A DNA stretch of 64,000 nt from assembly GCF_030247195.1 (NCBI RefSeq), contig NC_080672.1, positions 363,870,271 through 363,934,270 of the forward strand, written 5' to 3'. The stretch comes from Topomyia yanbarensis (lineage: Eukaryota; Arthropoda; Insecta; Diptera; Culicidae). The first letter of the stretch is position 1. Each line of letters starts with the position of its first letter. Shown one piece after another: positions 1-11,482 of this stretch. Position numbers and translations under genes: made by a program. The notes under the pieces were generated by a model, which made no database searches, was not told the DNA's origin, and saw nothing but the letters and a program-made list of their open reading frames with translations.

Positions 1-886
1 GCAGTTACTTCCGATCAAAAGTGGAAAGTTTATATATAGAATCCATTTCCGTCACAGTAGGATCAGCATCATTTCGAATTAAGTGTGAATCAAAATCAAG
101 CAGATAATGGACGAACTGTGCAGCGATCGATGCGAGCCTACCATCGATTTCCTATTACGGGCAAGTATCTGGATTGCTTGATCGTATCCCTTCAAAAATC
201 TTGCCTGTATCCTTGAAAGCGACATTCAAAGAGTTTGGATGCACATGATATTGGATAGATACAACGTTATGTATTTCATTTCATACATCCAAAAATTTAC
301 AGATATTACAGTTACAGTATAACAAATAAGACGAAATATGCATTCGATGAACCGACCAAATATTTCTGCAGACGTTCTAGAAAGATTCCTTATTTTAAAT
401 AGCGTTTGAGCTAAGCATGATATCACTACAAACCATCCCAAGTTTTCAAACAAACACACCGATTTTTTAAGAAAGAACGCAATTTCCATTACTAATTTGA
501 TTGCAAGGCGATTCACTCAAGATCTAACTATTAAAATCAACTATAAAAAGAACTGTTAAAAAATCTGATCAATCTGCTCATCGGTTGCAGAGATATCGTG
601 CGCATCACTAACGCTACTGTAATGAAATGTTTCGGTAAAACGGTCGGCAAAGTAATCCATTTTTGAATGCAAAAATCAACATTCTTTAGCAGTGTTTTGA
701 ATATGGCTTGGACTATATACCTAAAAAAATCACGAAACATATCAGTGAGCCCAAAGATATATAGTCCATTGATCTGCAAATCAGTTGGAAAAGCACAATC
801 TGCATTCACTGCTCACTCCAAATGTTTACCGATAAAGATATTTACTACAGAAGTTCATTCGCAGAACCTTTTGGAATAAATTAAAA
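1..886. other. AT-rich flank, no gene seen
   Basis: Open reading frames here are short, on both strands, and have no recognisable domain or codon bias. I see no splice-bounded coding exon, RNA gene or clear inverted repeat. Confidence 0.5.
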
Positions 887-1005
887 ATCTTTTTTCCCGG
901 GATTCCCGAATCCCGAGAATGAGAAAACACGATTTCCCGGGAATCGGGAATCCCGGGAAATCCAAAAATCCCGTGATTCCCGGGAAATAAATTCCCGGGA
1001 TGGAA
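887..1005. repeat. CCCGGGA-rich degenerate palindromic repeat
   Basis: The motif TTCCCGGGA and its variants (TCCCGAATCCCGAGAA, GGAATCGGGAATCCCGGGAA) recur about seven times on both strands in roughly 115 bases. The patch is strongly G+C-rich in AT-rich surroundings and highly self-complementary. It is not coding. It may be a simple-repeat expansion or the remnant of a mobile element. Confidence 0.7.
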
Positions 1006-1269
1006 GCTCTAATGATGACGTCATTCATAGAAGCGTAGCGCGTTAGGTACACAAATCTGTCGTGCTGGACTAGGGAAGCGCTATCTTCTGTGTGTAAATG
1101 CGCAATATTTGGACTAGGTTGTTCATTATTTAAATTTTTAATGCCATGATATCAAAAATCTTTGGGTTTATCAATTGGAATCCATTCTTAGAAGTATTTC
1201 GGGGCGATATGCGCAAAAAACTTGAAAATTTATCGTCAGATGGCTGAATTATATGCGTTTAAAATTGGA

Positions 1270-1740
1270 CCACTTTTCGTTACATGCCATTTTTGTACAA
1301 TTTGCAACGTGCACCCCTATATCGAAAACAAAGACGTAGTCCTACGTCAAAAATCGAGAAAACCGAGAGTAAACTCATGAAAAAATATCACGATAATGCA
1401 AAGAAAAATTACGACAATTGGGGTCAAGCTCATGAATTCACGTCATTATTATGTCTGGAAAATCCAATCGCATACTCGTGAATAAAATATCACTATAACG
1501 TACATAGAAATTACGAAAATCGTGACTAAGCTTCTGAAATCATGAACATCGTTTATAGTTAACACAAATAGTGTATCCCCAAATCGTGAACTATAGCCAC
1601 AAAAATTCAGAGGACAACCACAATAACAAGAGTTTGATTAGGATTTTCGTAAACGGTACATTTCACGAAATAGTGATTTGTTTTTTCAACATCTATTCAT
1701 AAGATTTTTTTCCGTGTAACATTTCGGTATATTTAAAGGC
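1270..1740. repeat. Possible MITE relic with recurring TCGTGAA/TTCATGA words
   Basis: An AT-rich stretch carrying many copies of short words such as CGTGAA, TCATGAA and TTCACGAA on both strands. It finishes with a T-run and CCGTGTAAC, like the ends of several other repeats in this window. The stretch at 62270-63262 shares this texture. No clean terminal inverted repeat was found, so the call is tentative. Confidence 0.3.
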
Positions 1741-3119
1741 TGCAATTAAAATTTACAGATTTTTTTGCCAGTGAACATATTGTTCGCTCGTATAATATGT
1801 TTCAAACATTCTATTAAACCACCCTACTAAACGAACACAGGTGCTCGAAATGTGATGCGTGATGAGCGGGAGAATCACGCGGCCAATCTTCTGGGAAAAT
1901 TTGGTAAGAGGGGAAAACGCTGGGTCGGGAAAATTATTTATACTTATAACCAGTTCTCACGTTGCCGCAGCAGAGTACATCACTTTGGCGGCGGCATCAG
2001 TCTACCGCGAGCGAGCATCGGATGTGGTCTTGTTCCTCCTCAAGTCAAGTTCGAAATCGTAACTGGAATCGCAGAGTTCTAATAGCATCACAGTTCAGAA
2101 CGTACCTCGGGATAGGTTGGACGGGCGGTAGTAGTTAGTAACGACGTTCGAAACGAGAATCGCGATATTCGGATCGATCATACGAAAACCCAGTTCTTGC
2201 GTAAGGATAGTAGTTACTTGTGTGCACATGAAATATTTTGTGACGTGACGCGACATTTTTGGTAGATTAATCAACGTGGCTCGGCTTGTACCGAACGGCT
2301 GACGAGAAGAAGATTTATGCGATCAGTTTGGCTGTTGGTTGTGCGAGCAAATGTAGGAAAAGTTGTTGATTGTCTCGAAAAATAAGCGAAGATGAATTGA
2401 ATATAACAGAAGTAAAATGTTGGTGCTGGCTGTGTCTCCCGATAAAAGTCGGTGTAATATAAGGAAAAATTTCTGAGTGTTGATTTTGAGTAATTATCAA
2501 AGAGCACAAAAGTCAAAGTTTTGAGTGGTGAAGCAGTGACGAACGAATCTTGCTGTACATATTTATTTTTAGTGAAAAATGAAGCATTTTGGTTTCCTCA
2601 AACGTTGGTGATTTTCTCGCAAAAAAAGCAAAAAAACTGTCAGTCAATCTCGTAGTCTCATTTTACGTGAAGCAAAAAACAACAAAGGATTTGGAGGTCG
2701 AACTCGGCGGTTTAAGTTTTTTCCTCAATACTCTACTAGGTATTCTGCGAAACGGCGGCTTGTGGTAGACCAGAGTAAAAATAGAACTGCATTTAGTCCA
2801 GAGGCACGGACGAGGACGACGGCGAGCAGGAAATCTATGCTCCACAGAGTTGCTGTGGTGAGCAAAGCGATGCTTCTTGGTAAACAGCAGACTCAACAGC
2901 CGCACGTGCTTCTGGATTGAGCATCGCAAAAGCCAAACCCAGACTATTTTTAGCAATCCTACACTACGAAGAAATTAGAAGTAGATCAACTCAAACGAAA
3001 CCACCAAATAGGCAGCAATTAGATAATTAAGTCTGTACGCCGGTTCATTCCGATATTATCTGGAACGGTAATAGTTCAGCTATAGTCCAAACAACTCGAA
3101 GACCACTCACACATTCAGG
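1741..3119 (+). other. Upstream flank and probable 5' UTR of the repeat-protein gene
   Basis: No coding signal in any frame. The stretch directly precedes the ATG at 3120. The bases CACATTCAG|G just before the ATG could be a splice acceptor, so an untranslated exon may lie further up. I could not place a transcription start with confidence: TATA-like AT runs occur near 1934 but lack a well-spaced initiator. Confidence 0.4.
2944..2953 (+). promoter_or_regulatory. MEF2-type site CTATTTTTAG
   Basis: The ten bases fit the MEF2 consensus YTAWWWWTAR exactly and lie 167 bp upstream of the ATG at 3120. MEF2 drives muscle genes, which would suit a gene linked to Unc-89. Matches of this kind also arise by chance in AT-rich DNA; similar ones appear elsewhere in the window, for example near 45027 and 49790. 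Confidence 0.3.
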
Positions 3120-6100
3120 ATGTCGTTCTGTCGCATCACCGGCAAATGCCGGTCTCTACCGAAATCAAACTACTTCCCCATGCTGCCACCGATTTCGCCA
3201 GCCGATGCAAAACGATTCTGTCGCATAACGGGAAAATCATATGGTCTACCTTCTCATCATTTCATCCCCGTACTGCTTATCAAAAGTTCGTGCAAGGAGA
3301 AATGCAAGGTGACCAACATAGCTGGAGAGTTAGAGCCGCATCACTACTTGCCGGGAAACTATGGTAACCGAAAACACGTAATCATCTGCCAGCTTCGTTA
3401 CGTTCTACCCATTCTGGACTCGGAGGATGATACGCAGAAAAATCTTACAAATATTCTTGGTCAGAAAAATAAACCCGTCGAGCAAAGCCTTTACGTGTAC
3501 AAAGTTGATGAGCGGAATTTTGGCCTAGTTTTCCCTGCCCAGATGGAGGCAGCCGTGCGCGATGGTGACATCCGGGATGTTATGCTCGCTAAAGAATCCG
3601 ACAAACTTCTCATAAAACTGAAGAAAGGCAATAGCGTATCGGTTAGTCTGAAGAGTGTCGAGCATACCGAGTTGGAAAACCTTTATGAAGGCGAAGGCCC
3701 CCGCGAAGAAGTTATCAAAAAACGCGAACAAGAAGCAGCCAAACGTCCAAAATCGACAGGAAAATCTAACCTGTCGAGTATAGCCAACATTTTCGAACAG
3801 AAAGAAAAGATTGAAGATCAAAAGGAGGAAGAACAGCAACAGTTCATCGTAGCCCACCGCGAAAAGGCGGTACGTTTAGCCGAGGAACGCCGGCAACGAC
3901 AGCTAGCAGAAAACCAGAAGGCTCTGAAGTTGAACGAACACTTGATCGAGCAGGAAAGCGAACTCAGCGATCTAGTCAAACCGTTGATCGAATCCTGGGA
4001 TTGGAGCACCCTTGAGAAGGAAGCATCCGAAAGTAATTCAACGGCGACAGCGATCAAAACCCTACCAGAAGCCCTACAAGTCACACCTTTGAATTTACAA
4101 CCCACCCAGCTCCAAGTAGACAGTAAAATCCTCGAAAAATCTTCAGGCGTAGAAGCGGCCTCCTACGTTGGAACCATCAACCCCGCAAAGATCGAAATCA
4201 AAACCGAGCGTATAAATGCCCAGAAATCGCTGCCGGTCGAGATTCTCGACGCCCTGCTGCACGTCGAAGAGAAACTTTGCACGCGAACGGATCTGTTCCC
4301 GCATCTGGACGATCTGGCATCCGTTGTCAGTCGTCTCCAAGAGTCCGAGTCAGCTGAAGTGGAGAGTATCCCCGGAGTTAAGCTGGTCGTTAATCACCAG
4401 GAAGTCTTCATCCCAGGTCAAACGTTGACCATCAACAACAAAGCAACATTCGTTCCCGGTCAAACGATCGAGACAGAAAACGGAATGCTGGAGTTCATTC
4501 CGGGAGTAACGATCACTGCCCACGACGGAACTATCAAGTTCATACCGGGCGAAATCAGTCTTACGAAAGCGGGAAAACCGCAAAACTTTATCGCTGGTAA
4601 GGTTATTGAAGGCAAGTTTGTCTGCGGTCAGGTACTGACCATTAACGAGAAACCTCAGTTCGTGCAAGGTCAGACGATCGTCACCCCCGAAGGGGTTACC
4701 AAATTTGTCGCTGGAATTGTTGATAACGCTTCAGGAACGTTCATCCCCGGACAAAACATTGAGACTCCGGAGGGAATCAAGTTTATTCCAGGACAAACAA
4801 TCACTGTTAGCGAAAAGGAGAAATTCATTCCCGGTCAGACAGTTTTAAATGGGAAGAAAGAAATGGTGTTCGTTCCCGGTCAAGCTGTGCTCGATGAGCA
4901 GGGAGTAGCCAAGTTCGTTTCTGGTAAAACAATTATCACGGCGGAAGGTGCCAAGTTCGTCCCAGGGCAGTACGTAGACGATACGTTCGTTCCAGGAATC
5001 TCCGATGGGGAAAAGTTCGTGCCGGGGCTAAATATAGAAACGAAGGAAGGCTCCAAATTCGTCCAAGGCCAGATTGTTCATACCAAACATGGCGATGTCT
5101 TCATGCCCGGATCAACAACGGTGAACGAGAACGGCGAGGTACGATTTGAAATTGCATCAACGATCGACGCTGTCCAGTTCAGTGAAGCCACTCCCGTAGC
5201 TATGGTGATGGACAGTGACAACATGAAGATAACCGAGCCTACTTTGTGTGCTTTTGGACACATGGTGCAACACGAAACCGGGGTTGAGTTCTATCCGGAG
5301 AAAATAAAGAAAGAGCAACTTCCGCAAGGCAAGATCGTTCCAGGAAAGCTAATCAAGCAGCAAGCTCAGACAAAGTTTGTCCCTGGAATCAACGTGGAGG
5401 ATGGCTTCATTCCAGGTCAACTGGTAATGACCGATCATGGTGAACAATTCGTACCTGGTCAGGTGATCGAAACTTCCGAGGGATTGAAATTTGTTCCCGG
5501 TCAGATAATCGAAACTAAGAACGGATCAAAATTCGTTCCAGGTCAAACAATGCAGACCTCCGATGGTCCCCGGTTCGTTCCGGGGCAGATCATAAATACC
5601 AAAGCTGGCCCAACGTTCATTCCAGGTCAGGTAATATGTACCGACGATGACGGGGAGAAATTCGTTCCCGGACAGATCGTTGATACGGAGGATGGTCCAC
5701 GGTTCGTACCGGGACGTGTAGTGGAAACGGAAAACAAAGTTACTTTTATTCCGGGAAGAATTGTTCAGACAGCCGATGGACCCAAGTTCGTTGCTCCCGA
5801 CCTGAAGGACACCGACGATGGAGATGAAGAGTTCCTGGTACAAAGTTTCACCGTGACACCGGAAGAGCTGAAACTGCTGAAACCCAATCAAAACATGTCT
5901 ACACTGGAGCCAGCAGAGAGTTCGCTGATCGTTACATTGGACAGTTCAATGCTACAGCAGTTGTCCGAAGCGGGAATGCATGTCGGACGGCAGGTGGAGG
6001 CATCGGCAGTTGACTACGTACTTCAAAGTACCAAAGAAAGAAAAGCTTTGCAAAGGTTCGTTGTGGAACTGAACATCGAAGCTGGAAGAATGGATGTTTT

Positions 6101-7601
6101 GGAGAGTATATTTGATGGCCTGAAGAGTGTTTGTACACGAGTCAACTTGGAATCCTTGCAGTACGGTATCGACGATGATATAAGTGTGGACGCTTCCGCT
6201 TGCAACGGTTCGATTGGAGTTGTGGAAGCCCTTGCAACCAATTTGGTCACTATTCTATCGAACACAAATGAAACCGAGAATAGAAACATGTATGAAGTGA
6301 TTGCGGAAGCAATCAAAATGGCGGATGGCGAATACAGTATCGAAGAGCTACAGCACGTAATGGATACTCCTGCCGCAACGGATTACCTGGCTAGTGTGCT
6401 GAAAAAGACTATTGTCAAGAAAAACATAGATCAGAAATTGAAATCGATAACCGCGTTAGTCGGTGAAGAGATCAACGGAGAAGAGGTTGCAGTAGTGGCA
6501 CCGAAAGGAGCGATCGAAGAATTCTGTCAACTGATGAACAACGATCGAATGTCGGAAGCCTTCGTGAATCTACTAAAGAAGGACGAGAATCTGTTCAAAT
6601 CCATAGTAAGTAGTTTGAAAACCTCAGGCGTAGTCGAGGACAGTGTCAATATATCCGATATCTTGCAAGCAGCTGTAGTTGACAGTATTCAAGATAAGGC
6701 ACAGACTGCCATGGTCGAACTACTGAATGATGCCAGCCGAGATCAGTTAACTGCCCTGTTGAAGAAGTCGGAAGGTCTCGCTTTGGCACTCGGAAACAGC
6801 AAGGAAGCTGAAACATTCGAATATTTGATAAGACATCCGGAAGCACTGAAAGATCTAAACAAAGAAGACGAACTATTCACCATCATCAATCGAGTGTTGA
6901 TTATGGAAGAACTGGCGGAGGATGACGACGAATGCCGAGAACTGATTGACAGTTTGGAGAAAACTCCATCACACGCTACAAAAAGTGACAAACTTCGTGA
7001 ATTGATTCGCCAAAGCGGAGCGCTTACTTTCGCACCGGTCAAAAAGCAGCTTATCGAAACGTCTAAGGATGTACCGATTTCTTTGTTCTACACTAACAAC
7101 CGACTTGCTATCGACGAGTTCTTCCTCAAGAGCGGTCAAGTGCAGCGACACAGCCCGAAGGCATTCCTGATTATCAAGAAAGGAATCCAAGCGGTTATTC
7201 CACGAGAATCTAGCCATGAAGTACTTGCCGGAAAGATCGCCTACACGGTGCTGGACGAAAAAGGAATTCGTCACTTCCAGCCGATGAATGTTCTGAACGC
7301 GTTGAAAATAGTGCCACGATTCCTGCATCGCTTTTCGATGTACACTTGTGATATCCGTGAGGAACCGGACAACGATACGCTTAGCAGTAGCAGTAGCCAC
7401 GATGGGGACTTTGAGGACTACAGCTACACTTACCGACCCCTGTCCAGGCGGGGTTCCATGTACAGCAATACGACGGCAACCAATGGCTATGCCAACAGGA
7501 GAGGGGACAGACTGGATTATTATTCGCCGGTGCCATCGCGCCGTAAGCAGCTGAAAAACGGCTATAATCATAATCATCTTCATCATCAGGATAGCTTCAA
7601 G
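3120..7601 (+). CDS. Large F-V-P-G-Q repeat protein, main coding exon
   Basis: Uninterrupted 1,494-codon exon with strong coding character; I do not know the family's function. Residues 3-22 and 33-52 are a tandem pair of a motif beginning F-C-R-I-T-G-K and continuing L-P-x3-[YF]-[FI]-P-x-L. Residues 200-295 are highly charged, rich in E, K, Q and R, and probably helical or coiled. From about residue 430 to 893 there are about 30 units centred on F-[VI]-P-G-[QKRV] with T/E/D/G-rich spacers of 8-15 residues, split in two blocks by a linker at about 680-740. Residues 910-1330 look helical. Then comes a conserved-looking segment (about 1,300-1,405), an acidic Ser-rich patch and a basic Tyr/Arg/His-rich tail. 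No signal peptide or membrane segment is evident. ATG 3120 is the first in-frame start before the FCRITGK motif. The open frame runs on to 7685, but CAAG|GTGAGT at 7602 is a consensus donor, so the last 28 codons are probably intron. The phase at the donor is 0. Confidence 0.85.
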
Positions 7602-8065
7602 GTGAGTCGAATTATAAAAATATTCTGTTTCTGGTGGCGTGATTTACTGCAACACATACACTATAGTGGAGAGGTGGAACCATAGACGCGCGTTATAATT
7701 AGACAGCGATAAACATAATGCAATAAGTGCCCTTCAAAGCGTGTGTGAGAGAGAAATTTAGTGCGTCTATTGATGTTAGTCTCTAGGCAGTAAAAGTTCT
7801 GGGTGTTAATCCGAATGGAAAAATACTGCCATTTCTCGCCTAGCTTGGGATTAGGGCATAAAAGCCAACTGTCAAACTCCACGTTGAGAAGATATCGTTG
7901 TTGACCAAACATTACAATCGAGAGCAGTCAATGAAAGAGCCAACTATTCACTTTTGTTTACTATCAACAGCTGTGCTTGGCGAGTAACGATTCGTCCGAA
8001 ATTTCCTCTCGAAGTGAATTCGGACAGTTCGCTTTCATGCTCCAATCCTGAGCTAGTTGTTATAT
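7602..8065. other. Start of intron, no other gene seen
   Basis: Begins with the donor GTGAGT. No further coding exon, RNA gene or obvious repeat was recognised. Confidence 0.5.
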
Positions 8066-8556
8066 GTACACGCAGAAAAAAATCAGTAAAAATGAACAAA
8101 TTTTGGTTTGAAATAACAATTTTCCCGTTTGATATAGTGATAAACAAGATTCAGATTTGATTCAATCACTGATGTTGCTTGAAATTATCAACAAATTCTT
8201 TTGTTGGCTTTTCAATACTTTCAACAAATATTTCATTTGAAACAACAAAATCGTGATAAGTTTAACCGAACAAACAAGTTCGAAGAAACAAAAACAAATC
8301 TTTGGTATAAACCAAAGGAAAGAACAACTCAAATTTAGTTGAAATCAAACAAAGATTCTGTTGGTTTTTAACAAAGGGATCAGTTAGATTTAACAAATTT
8401 TATTTTGATTCAACAATGCAAACAGGAGATTTGTGGAACTAAACCAAGTACATACTGTCGAAAAAGGGCATTTCAGTTTCAAACAATCATTCGTCATGTT
8501 TTTGATTCAACTAAACGTTTCGTTGATTCAAAAAGGCCTGATTCTTCTACGTATAC
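8066..8556. mobile_element. MITE with GTAYACGYAGAA ends
   Basis: The left end GTACACGCAGAAAAAAATCA and the right end TGATTCTTCTACGTATAC are inverted copies of each other with a few mismatches. The roughly 490-bp interior is AT-rich, noncoding and full of TTGATTCAAC-like short palindromes. The ends of 51840-52370 and 60150-60230 have a similar texture. No transposase is encoded, so it is non-autonomous. Confidence 0.6.
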
Positions 8557-8721
8557 AACAGGAATTAAATAGCTCAAATCTGAAGGATGATTTTTAACGT
8601 AGTGTGTAAGGTTCGTCAAAAAAGACTCTTTTTTAATTTGTTGAGACGATAAAGAGAGTGTTAGTATTCAACACCGACAACTTTTTTGACTTTTCTCCGG
8701 AACACTGATAAATCGTATGGT

Positions 8722-8893
8722 AATTATTTTTTCTTATTTCGATTATAGAAGTTTTAACCTTGTAGTCATTCACCTCTTTTGGGTTTAGAAAAATCTCCTT
8801 AGAGTTTTTTTAATCCTATGTGCGGGGTTGGGAATCGAACCCACGTGAGTTGCGTACAGGGCAATCAATTTACCAACTACGCTATGCCCGCCC
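8722..8893 (-). mobile_element. tRNA-derived SINE
   Basis: Read on the minus strand, the element starts GGGCGGGCATAGCGTAGTTG. It has an RNA polymerase III A box (TAGCGTAGTTGG, 8873-8884) and a perfect B box (GGTTCGATTCC, 8831-8841) at tRNA spacing. A non-tRNA body of about 90 bp and an A-rich tail near 8722-8735 follow. The tRNA-like head does not fold cleanly (the anticodon arm is poor) and it carries a downstream body, so it is a SINE and not a tRNA gene. Mosquito genomes hold many SINEs of this make-up. Confidence 0.8.
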
Positions 8894-10379
8894 CCATATA
8901 TAAGGTAACTATATCCACGAACCAAATGCCAGATACAAGCTTTTTCCTATAGCTGTAGTTCACTTACAAGAGCTTGGATGTTTTTATAGTAAAATTAATG
9001 GAAAATCGTGAATAAAAAATCAAAATTCAATAAAAACTCCCACAGTTACTTTGCATACCTCAAAACTTAAAGCGGTGCAATTTATTAAATTACAAACAAC
9101 TTTGTTGAAAGTTGCATAGTAATTGGAGGAAAGCTGATAAAGTTATTTAATTTCAAAGATCAAAAAGATTTTTGAAAATTTCCTATTCTAAGCATGTGCG
9201 AGAAAGAGAGGCAGCCCATAACACCGTCACCTCACTTGAGTCACCGAATCGCATTTTTTTAAGTCACCTCACGGAAATTGTGAAGTGTCTGCTAGAATCA
9301 TCTGTCATTCATCCGGATATTCCGAAAGTATATCGTGTTGTCTAGCATCAGGCGTAATTTAGATCATAGTAATAAGTTATTAATTAAAGCCGTATTGTAA
9401 TCCAAGATGGCGGCTTCCGTTTACCATAAAACACTTAAAACCACCTTAGGCTTAGTAGGGAACGAAAATAGTAATGATTAGTAGAAGACGAAACATACTA
9501 TTTTATTAATTGGATGATTGTAGTAACATAGTTGTTTTAATGGTGCCATCTAAATACTTATAAATATTCATGCGCTCTAGCCGAAGAACCAAGCCAAATT
9601 CGAGTAAATTTTTTGTTGGCCATGTTTTTAATCTTAAAGAAGCAAAATATGGTAAAAAGAAGTTTTTTTAAATTTTGCATTCGAAGACCCCTTAGGGTTA
9701 TTAAACAGAAAGAAAAAATATATCCTCATTTTGTCAGCCTAAAATACATCAAGGGGTTGATTCGAAGTATATTTCACTGAATTATCATTGGGAGGTTCTC
9801 ATTCAAAATTTTCAATTCGAAATTTGATTTTTTTTGTTTGCATTTTTTGAAAGGTATAAGTATTTACTATATTGTATTAAACGGGGTTTTTGATCCGCGC
9901 CCCAAAAAAGTTTCTACAGGCCATCAGAGTCGGCGGAACACTTTTTTCCCGAGTGGGTAGAAAGATTCGGAGTAATTTCCACCCGTAGTGACAAAAGTTT
10001 AGATAAGAAAAAAAAATCCCGGATAATATCTGGTGCACACTCAATTCGGTTCGGCAATTTCCCAACAGCCGTGTAGTCAGCAAATTTAGAAACTTATATC
10101 TCAGTAAAGTGAGATTTGTTAGCTGATTTTTTGCGAAATATTTTCCGAGTCTCAGCTATGAAACGTCACTTTTTCTGAGATCTCAGCCAAAAACATTGTT
10201 TACTGATATCTCAGCTGTTGAGATTTTGGCAAAGATGCGAAAAAAGCTGAAGTTCGACAGAAAAAATTATGTGTGTGGCTATTTGGAAAGGCTCTTTATC
10301 AACGGGCTGTATTACCGACAGCTCAGCGAAAATGTGTTTGTTGATTACTGATACTACAAATGCTCCACAGCTAAATAAC
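8894..10379. other. Intron sequence, no gene seen
   Basis: AT-rich with only short random frames. No clear inverted repeat, coding exon or RNA gene was recognised. Confidence 0.5.
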
Positions 10380-10381
10380 AA

Positions 10382-10964
10382 TTACTCCGTTCTTTTAAAT
10401 ATCGTTGCATTGATTTTTCGTTCCCTCCGATGAAACCTACTTTTCGCTGGTACTGAAGCCCGCATTATAGTGTTGGTAAATAGGAATGTATCTCCGACGG
10501 CTGACATCCCCTCAGGCTCAATGGAGATCGATTTTGATATTTCTCCGATAGCACAAATGATGCCGATAAGTCCCATTTTCGATATAAATTGTGTGCAACC
10601 AACCTGGATGGTCCACTTCCGACATATGCGAGATCTAACCAAACAACACTCGGCCGTGTACGAAGAAGTATTTTGTCTACATTCCCGCTCGGGAAGTAGA
10701 GATTGATGGTGTAATCTCCGACAGGGGCCTTAATTGCGAAGTATGGGGTTGGCTCCTTCAAGAACCCTTGGCTTCAGTCTGTGTAAATTCTGGTTTGCAA
10801 GCAATTGCGTTCATCAAAAATCGAGTAGTATAAGAAATCAACTTATTTTCCATCAGCCTCATTTCGAGCGTTTCGCCGGATCTTCTCTTCGGGGCTCGTC
10901 TACCTGTTTGCATTTTGTTTTGTCCCGGCACATGAACTGCCGTCGTTGCAAACAGCTGCTCCAT
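10382..10964 (-). pseudogene. Unidentified frameshifted coding relic
   Basis: Three adjacent minus-strand frames read like one protein broken by two frameshifts. The first covers 10964-10758. A shift near 10760 leads to a segment containing P-T-P-Y-F-A-I-K-A-P-V-G-D-Y and F-P-S-G-N-V-D-K. A second shift near 10625 leads to a segment with I-S-K-M-G-L-I-G and E-G-M-S-A-V-G-D-T-F. Base composition is higher in G+C than the surroundings, as expected of former coding DNA. I do not recognise the family; a transposon, a retrocopy or an integrated viral fragment are all possible. Confidence 0.35.
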
Positions 10965-11482
10965 ACAATTGGTCGCTTATGCCACTAATTAATCGGTCGA
11001 TTGTTGCACCGACTCTTATGGGAGGTTTAACATGGGCGTCTGCCAACGCGACAACCGATTAAATATGACTGACGAAATCTGTTAAAATCAGTCGCTTAGT
11101 TGGTATTTTTAAACTGGAACCAGATTTATTCATATTAAATCTGGCGATTAATACAACTACGATCAATATGACGAATTTCGCGCCAACTCGAACAAATGTT
11201 GGCATCACCCTCTCAGATTTTAATGAAACTTTCTTGTGACTTTGTCACAAAAAGCCACTTTGCATACTTTGTTTTTCCAAAAATGATCTAGTCTGTCTTT
11301 TGAAAAGGGCCAATCTTTTTTACCAATCTTTTTCAAATGGCTCTTGTCTAAAAATGACAAGTCCTACAAAAAAATGTTGTAGGTGAGATTTTCACAAAAT
11401 TAGTCAAATTTTGTTCCAAGATAGGTAATTATGTTCCCTACTTACCGTCAAAAATTCAAGTTGGGCACTTTCAAGGAAAAAA
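10965..11482. other. Intron sequence, no gene seen
   Basis: Noncoding; nothing recognised beyond short AT-rich frames. Confidence 0.4.

Noticed and set aside
6969..7586. 205-codon minus-strand frame opposite the repeat-protein exon
   Set aside because: It is a shadow of the plus-strand coding frame, has no domain, and lacks splice or start support.
7602..7685. Continuation of the big exon's frame to the stop at 7683-7685
   Set aside because: A consensus donor (AAG|GTGAGT) precedes it and the added residues are hydrophobic and unlike the preceding sequence; read as intron. An unspliced form ending here cannot be fully excluded.
8823..8893. Functional tRNA gene on the minus strand
   Set aside because: A and B boxes are good but the stem pairing is poor and a SINE body and A-rich tail follow, so it is the head of a SINE.
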